DNA from: Atkinsonella hypoxylon
Taxonomy: Eukaryota > Ascomycota > Sordariomycetes > Hypocreales > Clavicipitaceae
DNA length: 64,000 nucleotides
Assembly: GCA_000729835.1 (NCBI GenBank)
Contig: JFHB01000140.1
Coordinates: forward strand, 1-64,000
Direction: 5' to 3'
Part shown: piece by piece, positions 36,254 through 49,530 of the stretch
How positions within the stretch are numbered: position 1 is the stretch's first letter
How the letters are laid out: each line of letters starts with the position of its first letter
Notes under the pieces: model-generated
Databases searched by the model: none
The model's input: the letters and a program-made list of their open reading frames with translations, nothing else
Told to the model about the DNA's origin: nothing
Translations under genes and position numbers: made by a program

Positions 36254-38841
36254 GCAGGAGGAACGCGTAAAGATGGAGTTGACGCAAATGATGGTGTCAA
36301 GCAGTCATATGCATGTACTCGCTCTTGCATTCTGCATTGTCTGAAGGATCTCATGTTCGCACTGGCTCGGGCTTCGACGGCACAACTACTTATACCCTTT
36401 CAACCAACCCTCAGGAGAAGAGCTCTCGTAAATCATACAATCGACAGACTACAAAGCCTAGCAGGACGGCAAAACCAGTCATTCCTCTATCAGCTGCCCT
36501 ACGACAAGGGGCCAGGGGGTGGGGGGGGGGGGGAATCTCGTACGCATAGCGTGTTATCAACGGAGCGCCCAGGTAAGTGTGGAGAGAACAAACTCTCAAG
36601 GTCTCATCGGTCTGCATCGTGTTCGTTCAAATATTAGCACCCCGTGGCGTCTGGGTTGAATCCTGCATCTTCGCCGACCAGCCGGGCAAAGCAATCTCCG
36701 CAAACCGCTCCTCCTACTCTGACGCAAGAAGTCAAGATTGTAACTAACTCCTTTGGGGTGGGAAGGAAGAGAAGAGACCGTCACATTAATGTAAAAATAA
36801 CAATTAAATTTGCGGCTGCCGGCGCGGAAGCCGGTACAAAGACGTCGTTGACAACGCTTGCATGTTTGTTGATGTCGTGGTAAATGGATACTTGTCGCGA
36901 GTTGTGGTCGGCTGCAGGGTATCTAGTAATTGCCGGCCCGTAGCACAACGTATGACTTTACCCGCGCCCGACTGCCGCGCCGCACAACGGACGCATAAAA
37001 AAAAAACAAGCCCACCCGCGACAAAAAAAAAAAAAAAAAACCCCACAAAAGCCTTTTTTTCCCGATCCAACTGTGTTTCATGCGCAAGCGCCTAAGCCAG
37101 TCCAGACCACGCATATGCGCCCTGTCCCGATTGCACCCCAAAAACGCTGCCTGATCTCGCCTTACCCCTTCCCCAGCTCCAGCACCATCCTTCGCATCGA
37201 ATTTTTCTCATACCATGTCACATCTTGATCGTCGCATTGAGTGAGTGCACTCTTCGAAGACAGGTTCCCTTTACGACCCCGCTATTCACATCAGCGGGGT
37301 AAACAGTGACGTAATCAGCTTTACCCGTGCAGAATCACGTGGATCCAGCCAATCGGTTGAGTTCCCTGAGCCTGTAGGACCCCTGTAAACGGCTTGCCCC
37401 GAAAAGGGCTTGTGAAATCTAGCCATATATGGACTAGCCTCGTTTCACTCCACCGTTGAACCAGAGTCCTTTCAGCAGCGCGATTCGTGTCTGCACTTCG
37501 CAGATATGTAATGGCATGATGCGATCATAATTAAGGGGTGTTGGTTGCGCAAATGGAGAAGATGCTCCCAATTTTCTTTCCGAGCCATGAATGATGTTTG
37601 CGCCCGCAGCGCGCAGCAAGGCGCATCATGAAACAAGCAGAATAAGCGCGCCGCGTAAATGTGGTGCGCAGACTAAGCTGTACTTGAAGCGCATTCTGTC
37701 GCCTCGCAGCGCATAAACCCACACACCAGTCTTCCGCCTTACAACCTAAGAAAAATATAGCAATATCAATTTTCGTATTCCTCACTACGTAATTTTCACC
37801 ACTCCGACAATTTTTTGAGAACCAGGAACCACAGAAGTCAAGTAAAAAAACAAGGCGTACCCTTCTGCCTCACCAGTTTCCCCAAGCCCGTTTCGTGCTA
37901 TCTCGCCTCGGAAGAACATAAACAGGCGCATTTGACACAAAATGACATACAGGCAAAAAGAAAGGAGAAATAGAAACCAACCGACAAACTAACGAAAGGA
38001 GTCAAAAAAAGAAAAGTCATCGGGCTACCTTCCGCCAATTAACCAGCCCTTTCTGAGGGACACCCCGTAGAGCAATATCGAGGCCAAACAAATAGGAATT
38101 GCTTCCGGGAGACGAAAAGCTATGAAGAACGCAAATCAAAGCCAGACTTCCTGTCTCTTTTTCAAAGCTCGCTACTGTGCCGCACGGCTGTTTCTGTACT
38201 GTCTCTTTTGCTTATCCCTTGCTTGTCCGGGTAGAGAGCATCTTATCCTGAGGTCGCAAAGATGCGGCGCATTTGCTCCACCATCTCATGCATATCTCCA
38301 ATAATACATCCCCCGATCGGTAAAGATTCTTTCTGGATATGAAGAGAGAGAGAGCATCCCCACTGCTGTCGATTCGCTGTCGCGGCGCAATTCGTGGCCC
38401 GCTTGATTTCGATGTTGGTGGAGTACTCTCTCTTGGCGTAACCAGACTGGTCGCACATCATAAAAAGCAGAGTCGAATGAAAAGATTAAAATCAAGATAA
38501 AAAAAGAGGCCGGCACAAACAAAGACAGCACAGCAATTCCATTTGCCGTTAACAAAACAATCAAAACAACTCCCAACATGTCCTCTTTCCCAACGCCTAT
38601 CAGGGAGTGTAATGGTCTCGCCAATATCGACCGTCATAATTACATACTCCTTTGAGAGTCATAAATGTGGGACTTGATGCCCTCGTAAAAAAAGGAAAGA
38701 AAATGACAAGAAAACAGTGAGCTAGATGACGAAAATCCGCTCATCCATGCTTGTCTCCCTGAGTGATGATTATAAGCGTTGCGGCTCACAACAAGGGCAA
38801 GCAAGACCTTGCATAGTTTTGCGCCGAACTCGTCATGTCAA
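36254..38841. other. Gene-free region, 2.6 kb
   Basis: Upstream of the truncated transporter and downstream of the Zn2Cys6 regulator. It has a G-run near 36520-36535 and A-runs at 37010-37042. No gene seen on either strand. Confidence 0.5.
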
Positions 38842-40922
38842 CTACCTTTTCCGCTTTTTGGCCTTGTCGACTGCGGCCATGGCTGCTGTCGTAATGGGAG
38901 CGGCAGGCAAAAGAGCAGGCTGCGACGGAGCGGTCACTTCTTCTTTCTTGATAGGCACGCCCATGTGGCGACCATATCGTCCCTTGCGACCGTTGCCTTC
39001 ATCTTCACTGATACATTGATCAGCAGAAAGTCCCGCGTCCCGACAACGTCCACATGGACGCTGACGGTCGCAGCCCTTCTTGCTCTTACGACAGCGCTGG
39101 CAGCGAGGCTTGGTTGAAAGGTCTGGCTGCTCTTCCTCACCCTGCTGTGCGACGTGGCCGACTGACGCAACAGAAGGTTTCCTGGAGTGGTTTGTGGACG
39201 CAGGAGACATTGGACCAGGTACTGTCGCGGCAGAGGCAAGCGAAGAGACACTTACAGCAATGGGTGGCAGCTTCTTGCTCTTGGCGCTACCGGCGGGTCG
39301 GGGAGCCTTGGGTGCCTTTTGCGTTGCCGATTTAGACACTGAATTCGTCGTCTTCTGCTTGGCTGAAGTCGACTTGACCTTTGCAGATCCGGCCTTGTGA
39401 GCGCCAGCTTGTAGTCCTGACCTGCCTTGTTCATGGTCGGCGTCATCGCTACTGACGTCGGCCGTTTCCATTGCAGGAACGAAGGGAGTTTCTGTTGACG
39501 GATAGATCAACCGCGCGGTAGCAGTGTTGCTTAACCTCTGCCGGCCCCTCGCCGTCATCTCATCATCGCTATAACTGTCGCCATCGCTAGTTGCTCCAGT
39601 TGAAGATGCAGCATCAGCACGACCGCTGAAAGTATCATCTAGCGTAGATGCAGAGGTGCGACCATGAGAAACATTGGACATTTCTCCCAAACGCATGAGT
39701 TGGATGGCAACATCCTTGTCCTCCTCCGACATGCAACTACCGACGGTGGGGTCGGGTGTAGGCAGGACACCACCCATGCCAGACCCTACACCGCCGCCAT
39801 TACTAGCGTAGCCGATGCTATCGCGCGAGCGATGGCCATGCGCCGGCGTGGCATACATCGCCGGTTGGGCATTATTATAACTCTGAGGGGACTGCATCGG
39901 CCGTGGATTGGAAAAGGGGTTCTGCCCAGGGTGGACAAAGGGCAATGATGGACGATGGTGTTCAATACGACGAGCAGGCGAAACAGAAGGATTTGACGTA
40001 GCTGCAGGCATTTGAGGCGGCGCGAACAATGGCAATTCCTTTCGACACATGTCCGGTCAGCATCTGTCAAGCAATAATGCGATCTGGTCCACTGGTTGGT
40101 ACGATCAGGGGATCTTCAAATCAAAATTTTCCTTACCGAACTCTCAAACTTGGCACGCTTGCGACGTCCGCCTTCAACAATATTTTCGACGCTAATGTCG
40201 GTCGTACCAAGCTGGTCCTTGGCCTTGCCACAAGTACTGCTGGCTGCGCCGTCGCCACTACTATAGCCATTCGAATTGTCATTGTAGGTATCCGTGTTCA
40301 CATGGTTAAGTGACCTTTTATCTCTGGCGGAATGGGCTCGGCCCAATTTCTCACCAAGGCCGGCCGAGTCACCCCTTCGGCTAAGGCCATTGGTAGGGGA
40401 TGGACTTCGTCGCCGCGACCCTCTTGACCCAGGTCTGCCGATATCTTGAGCAAAGTGCTGATGTTGCTGTTGCTGTGTCGTATAGCCATCATGCTCATAG
40501 TAGGACTCGGCAGTGTTGCTCACTGGAGCTCGCTGAAATGTCGACTGCTGGCCAATGGGCCCTGATGTGACTGGAGGCTCCTCAATCACACGAACATAGA
40601 CAACCATATTGTTTCTAAAGTTTTCGTAGCGAGCAATGAGGGTATTGCCATGCTCGTCCTCAAAACTGACACCCTTTGAACCAGTGGGACCTGAGTACAG
40701 CCCGTAAAAGTTCTTCACAGTGGTGACTATTGAGTCTGTAGTGTCATGTGGGTAAATTTGGACCCGCATGGGCAAGCGCGCACGATATTGTGGCGATTCG
40801 AGAAAGAGAAGTTCAAATGCGACATTCTTGGGCGTCGTTGTGAGACCTGGCGACACACTGCCACCGTTGGGGGATTCCCCCGACATGGGGTGCGCAGTAT
40901 TGACTGGCGACATTGAAGCCAT
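38842..40922 (-). CDS. Transcription regulator with C-terminal Zn2Cys6 cluster
   Basis: Two exons, 40922-40137 and 40038-38842, join in phase 0 (KFESS-ELPLFAPPQ) and give 660 residues. Unusually for the class, the zinc cluster is near the C-terminus: cysteines at 575, 578, 585, 591, 594 and 604, in KPRCQRCRKSKKGCDRQRPC. Residues 30-115 look like a compact domain (VAFELLFLESPQYRARLPMR, then FYGLYSGPTGSKGVSFEDEH, then YENFRNNMVVYVRVIEE), perhaps with a ubiquitin-like or PB1-like fold. Most of the rest is Ser/Gly/Gln-rich disorder. I see no fungal transcription-factor middle homology region. Basic runs KKRKR end the protein. A nuclear DNA-binding regulator is inferred; its targets are unknown. 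The gene lies alone, with 8.6 kb of gene-free DNA upstream. Confidence 0.88.
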
Positions 40923-42729
40923 GGCGAAATTATATGTACTTGCTAATTTGTTTACTCTTCCTCATGAAAGGTGTTGACATCGGCCGAAAGGAACATCCAG
41001 AACAGGGCTGGGTGGTCGTTGATGGTTAGGGAAAGACCGGCTCGTGCGGGTTTTGTCTGAGCGAGACTTTGTGTGGGCGATTTGTGTGGGTGGATGGATT
41101 GACGCAGCCAGGCGCCAACGTGCTGCAAAAGGGAAGAAAGAGCAGAGTTGCTCTGTGACCCTCGATAGACCCTTGCTTTTCTGACGAATTTGAATTGGAT
41201 GTATTTGCAATCGGCGACTTTTTAATATTTTTGTAGTTGACACGAGGTAGGCAAAACACCGTTCTCGAGTCGAGGGTGTGGGCGGTAAGCGCCAACTCAA
41301 TGTTGGGATCCGTTCGGACTTGCACGGCGACAGCGATATGCACCTGGTCGGGAAACGAAGCCAAACAAGATCTTCCCTAGGAACGATTCAAGTGATTAGC
41401 AAATGTCGGGGTGCAAGTGGCTTGAGGGATGCTGAAATGGACCTTGCCATCGCCGTGCTCTGTTTCTGATGGCTTGCTGAGCGAGGTTGGGGGCAATGCG
41501 AGGCAGCAGACCACTGGCACCGCATCGCAGTGACGAGACGGTTGTAAAGGGCTCAAATTCAGACTTTATTCTGATCGCGTATGACGAAAGAGACGATGGG
41601 ACTCACCAGAAGTGTCAGGAGTGGCTTGGATGGTTGTTGATGGTGACCAAGATAGGAAGAATGTGCGTATGAGGAAAAGAGGAGCTAGCTGGCGAGGTCG
41701 AACGATTTTGTCTCTGGCTGCTTGGGCGCACCAAGGCGACGGGGAGCAGGCGCATGGAGTAATAAGCGGCACTGGGCACTAGCCAGTGTTGAACAGGCTG
41801 GAGGGCCGCTGTTGGTTCTGCCTGAGACGCCTGGAGAAGGCGGATTGGTAGTGGTCAACAGTGCCTGAACTTGGCGGGTTTAGGGCCTTAGCTTTGATGT
41901 TGCCATCGGTACTGGTCGAGCTAACGTCCATTGCGGCGCGATGTGACCTGGTCATTGTCCAGTACCTACCTAGGTACCTAAGGTAACTAACCACCTAACC
42001 AGCTTGGGCGCCACTGGGTTGTACACAGAGGCCTGAAATAGGTCACTAGGTCACTCGGCCGCTGAGGGGGCCTGGGTCTCTCTATTGTTTGGGCAGTGGA
42101 AGCCCCGAACCAACGCCTGCAGACATGTCACTGGCGGTCTTGACACACCAGACCAGACCGGACCGGCGTCAAAACATATCAATATGTAGTCAAATTGAGC
42201 CAAATAGTCAAATGGTAGAGCTCGACGGGATTTTGACACAACCAGTCGGCTGCCTCAGCTTGCTCTTTTCGCCAACGAATTCATAGAGTCTGGTTTGGTC
42301 TGGTATGGGATGTATGGGATTGCCAGTGCTAGTGCCGATCTTGGCCTTGGCTGGCTGGGCTGCAGTTGGTGGTACTGCTGGCTGGAGGAGCTCGTGAGGA
42401 GCATGGCGAGACAGGCGGCAGGACACCACTAGGCTAACTTAATAAAGTAGGTCTGGTCTGGTGCCGAATGGAATCAGTCCCTGGGATAATAGCACCATAC
42501 ATAATAGCACCAGACCATATGCGCAGAAACGGCTGGCACAATAGTGGTGCGTGGCGTCGTCAGGTCAGCTTTAAGTCTCCGTACCTTTTCTGACACAGGC
42601 GAGCACGGCGTTTTCTCATTCGACAGAACCTGCTCCGCAGCTAGTGCTGGGATGGAGGCAGGAAGGCAGCGGCAGTTGACAAGACCACCTTAACAGTTGC
42701 TCATGCTCTTGCCTCGCTCTTCCTTCGTT

Positions 42730-42762
42730 TTCTTTCTCTTTCTCTTTCTCTTTCTCTTTCCG
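42730..42762. repeat. TTTCTC hexamer microsatellite
   Basis: About five tandem TTTCTC units in the gene-free region upstream of cyclin B. Confidence 0.85.
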
Positions 42763-44714
42763 TTTATGACTCTATTTATTATATTTATTACACTAATACT
42801 CCGTAAGGCGTATCTACTTACTTAACATCCTCCTCAGCATCGGTTGGCCCAAGCACACGGGCTGATTAAACCGCCTCATCCGAATCATTTGAACCTAGAG
42901 GTACATGCACATTCTGGCCATGTCCTCCCGTGACACATCGTCTCCTCCCACACCCGAGCCCGAGACCGCCTTCAATGTTGCCGTTGCCCAAGATGAACGT
43001 TTCTATGTGGGGCTACCCTTGGACTACGGAAAGAACAACTCCAGCCAGTGTCACCGACACAAAAAACCTGATAATGGTATGCAGGATAGTTAGTATACGG
43101 AATATGCAGACTGTCGACTCGCAAACGACTTTTATTTATGTAGGCACACGGTTATACTTGCCCCGCGCACACAGTTCGCATCGAGCAGATCATATTATTC
43201 GCAACGCACAATCCAACCTGTCGCCGCCTAGCTTTAGAGTGGCCCGCCTCCACCCACCGCTGTCCGGTGACCGTTGCCATAACGTTAATACTAGAACACA
43301 TACTCCGTAAGATATTATCATGTCCTCGCCAGTCATGCATCGCAGGGTCGTGCTCAACATTCTGGCCCGACACTGTGTACGGCTGGCCATGCGCCACCAG
43401 ACCCCTCTCTTCTACGGCGGGCTCGGATACTGTTGATCAAGTTTCGCTCTTCTCGCTACTAGTTTCCCGCGATTTACAGAAAACGCTACCACTTGCATAT
43501 TTGATGGGGCAGTGAGGGAGCTATAAGCCCACAGCAGTGTGCAGCCTGAAATGGGTCGATTGGCCGATATCAGACTCAGCCTAGCTGCATTAGGAGCCAT
43601 TAGGAGCCAGGGCACTCACTGTACATCGGGTACCTACCTCCTAGAAGATAGGACGTACCTAGGGTGCTGTACAAGTTCGCCAGTACAAAGTACAAGTGCG
43701 ACGCAGGCGACTTGATCATGATTTGAACATGACGAGCTTCGCACTGGCTCGACCCCATTCACAGTTCCCGGAATCAGGATTGATCATCTAGGAGCCTGCA
43801 TCATATTTTTGACTCCGCAAATGGTTTGCGTCGAGTTGGCTTACCGCAAGCCCGCATTCCGACCTCGCCTCACCTTGATGGGTCTTTTGACAACTGCCAA
43901 TTTCGCACTCGGCACCTTCCATCTTCCGTTGCTCTGTCTCCGTCAATGGCCCATCAAGATGAAGGCTCAAAAGAGCGGTTGACTTGACAAAGATTCGTGC
44001 CGCCAATTGTTCAGCCGTCGCATGTTTAGTGAAGATCCAGGGTCACTCGCATCCAATGAAAAGTTTCTAATCCTGCCTTGCCAGAGCCGCCCGCTAATTC
44101 TGTCTGCAGGGATCTATCTGAGCGACAAGCGGAGTCTGTGTGCCTAGAAGAAGAAGTGGGTGGGGTGATTTCCTGGTCCATGACCTCTCGATCTTCAAGC
44201 CATTCATTCTATTTCTTCCCGCGGAGGATGAGTGGCACTGTCCAAGTCAGTGGACCTTGGAGACTCGTCACTGTTGTTGCACTTGCGAGACACAAAAAAA
44301 TGAAACAGCAACTCAATCACTTGCGCTCGGGAGAGACATTAATGAGCATTCTACGCAACAATAACATCCGACAAATATGACACGGACAGGGAGCGAAAAA
44401 AATCGACAAGTAATGCCTCTTAGAAAGACTTGAATAACGGTCAAGGTATCGGACTCTTTGGCTTTCATGGCTTTTTCATCCTCATGCGCCTGTTACTTGT
44501 CTCGGTTTGGGAGGGGGACACAAGGGAGTAGCACGTTTCATGCCGCTGATTGCGCTCCTCATCTTGGGCCCCAGGGCCAGCTTCCAGGTTACTAAATGAG
44601 CAATAGTGTATCCAACAAACATCATCTTCTCCTTAATGCCGGGTACTCTTTATTGCCCGGTTGATGCCTAACACAATCAGCAATGACATGGAGCACGAGA
44701 ATAGAGGAATACGG

Positions 44715-44748
44715 AAAAAAAAAGAAGAAGAAGAAGAAGAAGAAGAAA
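44715..44748. repeat. A-run followed by (AAG)n microsatellite
   Basis: Nine A residues then about eight AAG units. Confidence 0.9.
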
Positions 44749-45675
44749 ATCGAAGCGATAGAGCCACTACTCAGGATATGAATGGCCTCATCAACGGAAC
44801 GATTTACGAAGGCCGCTTTGTTGGCTCTTTTTATTTCTCTCTTGTTAAATAAAACCCGAGCAAGGTGCATCATACCTGCCGGATATGTCTCGTTATCTTG
44901 TTTTGATGATACTATGCCTAATAATAAGCCCCCTTTGGATGCTATGATTCATGCAATTCCCTCGGAATGCAGCACTTGCTATTTACTCTCCATCGTCTTG
45001 GAATAAGCCTGTCCGTCTTCGCAGTTATAGTTAAGCAACTCCGTAATGTCATTGGAACCCGTATACTGGCTGATGGACGTGACGAGGCGAGACACATGGT
45101 AGCGATTCTACTCATAGAGACATCCCGACGCATGCACGCAGCTGCATAGATAGCACAGGAAGATATCGGGAAGCTAAAGTACGACCATGATCGACTACTT
45201 CTCGGACCAGAGACTTGGTTCACGTTGCAATAGTTATCTTCTCTGTGGAATAATGACTTGTTCGCTTCGATCAAGTCAAGGCTCCTAAATTTCGGCATTG
45301 TGCTGTGTACCTGAACAGGGGATCAGAACATTAGGAAATACATTTAGTGGTCAGAGGTATTTGGCCAGACTACAATACCAATATATATAATATAACTCTT
45401 CAATTACATGGCCCACCGATGTATATGTATATATATATATATCAGTCCTGGTCCAACAGCGTGGCCAAAAAAAAAAAAAAAAAGGGGGTTATGTCCCCAA
45501 ATGGCCTACGGTGTGCCTAGGGTACTCGATGCCGAAGAGGGAATAGTTGATGGATGAATTGAAAGCGTTCGCTCCCACGCCAGTACGCAGCGCTCAATGT
45601 CCCGGCCCAGAAACAACTGGAATTCCATCGCTGGCCGTGATTGTTATAATTCCTGCCAAGCCCAGGTCAGTTCTA

Positions 45676-45706
45676 GACTGGCGACTGGCGACTGGCGACT
45701 GGCGAC
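45676..45706. repeat. 7-bp tandem repeat GACTGGC
   Basis: Four exact copies plus a three-base partial copy. Confidence 0.95.
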
Positions 45707-46338
45707 CCACTTGTGCTCTCTGCAGGATGTTGGAATTGGAGGCAAATGGTTTCCTTTGAATGCATCGAAGGGCACTCTGGCTCAAGACGAGCAAATTGAT
45801 GGGCAGTATTTGGTTGCGACATGGCTCCAATTTGCGACCGCGATACTGAACCAATGACCTGGCATTTTCCAATACATGAATCGCTACGTATCTGCCGAAG
45901 CGCTAGAATTGCTCATGAGAGTCATGATCATGGCTGGCCATGGTGGTGAATTTGCGACTAGTGATCGGGGTGGATGCTTGAGGCTACAGAGCGAGGACCG
46001 GACTGAACACGATATAATATAACATCGGGTGGGGGGTGGCAGAAAACACCAAACACTTGCTCTCTGGTACGCATCAAGATTGGGATATGACCGCCTGTCT
46101 CGAATCGTAGCCTTTAGAAGGAGCATTGGCAATGCGAGTCTGCCAGGCACGGTACCAGGATAATGAATACGGCGCGACCAACAAAGACGCGCGCGAATCA
46201 AGAATATGATGGGTTTGCATTGGCGCCGACGGGTTGGCGCAAAGCTACATCAGTGATGGGATTCACGAGGAAGAATGGCCGAATCCTGGATGGCTCGAGC
46301 GCACCGCGCACGTCGCCAGCGCATGCGCAGCAGAGGAA

Positions 46339-46394
46339 GAGGCAGATGCTAAGAGGCAGATGCTAAGAGGCAGATGCTAAGAGGCAGATGCTGA
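46339..46394. repeat. 14-bp tandem repeat GAGGCAGATGCTAA
   Basis: Three exact copies and a fourth with a single A-to-G change near its end. Confidence 0.95.
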
Positions 46395-46560
46395 GGCACG
46401 GGGCGGCCAGATACGAAACCGGTGAAGAGATGCAAATCGGCAAATTGCGCCATCCCAATGGCCTCTCGCCATCTCACTTTGACGGCGGCAGCGACGATGA
46501 AACGCTGGACCGTTTGCGCTGCCTCAAGGTGGGCCACCGGCGCGTACAGCACATGGTTCT

Positions 46561-46590
46561 GATCCTGATCCTGATCCTGATCCTGATCCT
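46561..46590. repeat. GATCCT hexamer repeat
   Basis: Five exact copies followed by a T-run. It lies 167 bp from the 14-bp repeat. Confidence 0.95.
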
Positions 46591-49530
46591 TTTTTAAGCG
46601 CGAGCGCGATCTGAATTCGTGACCATGGTAGTTAGCGGAGGATATGCGCATCTTCGGCTCAGTGGGCGGAAATTTTTTCAATCTTTCTTTCTTTGACCTT
46701 CTCTGGCACTCTACCCTCAGTAACTACTTGCTCCAGGAGCGGCGTAACGGGCAATTTAGCAATGTGTTGCGATCACGTGAGCGCGCGCAACATTGGTGCA
46801 GTCGTCAACATTGAAATGACGCAATGCACAAGCGAAACTCGATCAAGGATTTTCAAAATCGTTGGCAAGCCACGGATCGCAAATTTTAATGTCGAGCACA
46901 ACACGCATCGTTCAAAACCACTGTCTTATATTTTTTTCATGAATCAAGTTGAATCGCAAGGCGTTTGGGCTATTTTGAGCTTCTCGCTCTGTTTGCGACA
47001 AGCTGGTGAGACGCGACGGGCGTCGCGGTCCTCTTAATCGGGACTAGTGTGTGTGGGGTAGAGCCTGACTGGGCAATGGATGACTTGCACGTGAAACTGA
47101 AGTGAGTTTGGTGTGAAGAGGGGTACTAGGAGCACCGACTCGTAGTCACAGATTTTCGTGAAACACCCTGCACAGGAGGCTCTGGTTGAGTTTTTTCAGT
47201 TTTACTTCTCTTACAAGGGATTCTGCGGGCGTTTGGTGAATACATCATGTGATCTGCCTGCGATTGCATTTCGTCAAGAACAGAGGTTCGAGTCAAGCTC
47301 GTCCCCGCTTCCGTGCGCTATACACGTGTGTGGCATGTTTGACTGAAGCCACCGAGCACTAAAACAAAGCAGACAACGGTTTTTGGTGTTTGGTGGTCTG
47401 AATTCTCTTTTCCCATCTCCTTCCTTGATGAAGAGGTAGCTAGCTCCTTACAGCCACAAATAAAATTCCACCGCATCGCACCATGTCAGATCAGAGGCAA
47501 CCCGGATGAGAGGTGCTATTGATTGGTAGTGTAGGACGTAAACACGTTCTGGCTGGGTAGGTCTCTTGGGTGAGACATGATTGAATATCATGCCACGTAT
47601 CGAACGGATCCTTGTATCAGTCAGCAACTAGAACGAGCGGTGTTATCGCTTGCTGCATCCGGCGATGATTCTTATGAGCTGACTAAGGTTGCAGAAAAGA
47701 GCATTGCTATATTAAAGGAGCCACGGCTGTCAAATCTGCAGCGCGTGTTGTTAATGCATGAAGATGGAATTCAACAAGTATGAGTTGAAACATAGAATGA
47801 TACGTTTCCCGACTTTCTTTGCTGTTTCCTATTCCATCCCGTTCCTCAAGCAGAAGAAGACAAGGAACCAAGCACGACCTCGGAAAAAAGTGGGCACCTC
47901 GATGGTTCTGCCTTGTGCCCTGCATCTAGAATAGCATATGTCTTCAACTGACGCAGGTGTGTGGCCCATGACTGGCTGGCAGCGCTTCGCCTTGCACTGA
48001 ATCTGGACGCGGAATGGTGGAGTTGTGCACCAGAACCAGAGAGAACCTGTGGTTCGGGTTTATATGTTTTGCATCAACAGCCTGGCAACCTGGTCTGATC
48101 CAATCGCAGCCAGTGAGTGGGGACAGGACAGGCGACAACGGGCCGGCCAACTGTTCGGAGTAAACAAACAAACAAACCAGACCAGACAAGACCTTGCAAG
48201 ACCAGACCAAGACCAGACCAGACATCAATTGATCCACATCAATTCCATAGTTACAAGTTCTCTGCCGTCCCGTCCCCTATCAACCAGCAATGTCGCATCA
48301 AGACTGCTTTTGCAGAGCAAGCCAGTACGCTCATACCGAGCTTGCATGCGAGAGGCCGAGAATTAATCACAGTCAGTCGTACCCATAGCGACCGTCTGGC
48401 ATGCACGTGTGTAATGCCCCCTTTGCTCAGTTCTCGTATCATCATCAGCCATCCATACGTCAACCCATCGCCGTCATCCTCCTCCTCCCTTGTTGATGTT
48501 GTTGACGTTGTTCTTGTTGTTTACTTTAATTTACTTCACTTACTTCCCACACCACAGCTGCTAAATTCAGGCCGCCTTCCCTCCCTTGGCCGCAGCCCAT
48601 CATCACTATAGTCTCCCCCCCCCCCCCCCCCCTTTTCCCCAATCGTTACTTTTTCCCTCGGTTGGGAGATTAGCAAATCCCAAATTGCGGAACACTACCA
48701 GGATCCTGTGTTAACCAGATCAGTTCGGCTGCCAATCTGTCCTTGGTCCAGATTTGTCTTTCCTGTCTCTTGCCTTTTGCGCTTGACCCTCGCCACGCTT
48801 TTGCACGACGACCCTGGGATATTACAGCAGGCATCCACGCCGCGGCCTCGATATCGTCACTCTATTTCCCTGGACAAATCCTTTTCCGCCCTCTGGCTGC
48901 GCGCGGAAGCGGACTGTTCGACTTGATATCAGTAGGTCCGTAGCGGATCTCTGTGTTGTAAAGTGAGTCCCCAACTTTCTCCATAACATTTGCCTGCTTA
49001 CTGCCTCTTGGCTTGGGGCCCAGCAGAGCACTTGCCAGCTCGATCGTGATTGCTCTTGTCCGCCTCATCTATTTCATTTCTGCCTATTTTTTTTTTTTTT
49101 CGTGCTAACACGGGAGAACTGCCTCAAGGTGTTGCGTCTGTCGTATTCGGAGACATCGATCTTTCCCGCAATCTATTCTGGCTCAGACACGTCTCAGTGT
49201 CCGCATTTCTTACCTTCGACTTCGCTCCAACGGGAATTCAACGCACACAAGAACGGCACGCTTCGAAAAACGCGACTGTCATCCATTCTGTTCCCGCGCC
49301 GGCCCGACGGCTGTTTTTACACTCTTCTTTATCTTTTTTTCTTCTTTTCATACCTTTATGAAATCCTTGACGCGATCGGTTGATCATTATAGAAGTTGAG
49401 GGTTCGCGAGCTTGTCTCTTGCTTGCCCACGAGGCTGCCTGCCACCGCTGAGCCTCCCCCCCGAGTAGGATTTCACCTATTATCCTTACAATCTCTGTTA
49501 CAACTTTTGTAATTTCTCGAAACAAGAATC

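Larger units (their letters stand above)
40923..49530. other. Gene-free divergent region, 8.6 kb
   Basis: No gene is supported between the starts of the Zn2Cys6 gene and cyclin B. It contains at least six simple or tandem repeats (listed separately), recurring GGTCTGGTCTGG/CCAGACCAGA words (42140-42160, 42285-42310, 42448-42465, 48175-48225), ACCTACCTAGGTACC-like words (41963-41980, 43628-43670), an 18-C run at 48615-48632 and pyrimidine-rich sequence up to the cyclin B ATG, which looks like a long leader. Small open frames have no recognisable content. Confidence 0.5.

Noticed and set aside
46349..46681. Minus-strand open frame with DQDQDQ repeat
   Set aside because: Its content comes from the GATCCT and GAGGCAGATGCTAA repeats; no domain or splice support.
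47270..47310. GGTTCGAGTC, resembling a tRNA T-arm
   Set aside because: No matching acceptor stem, D-arm or anticodon arm is found in the 80 bases on either side.
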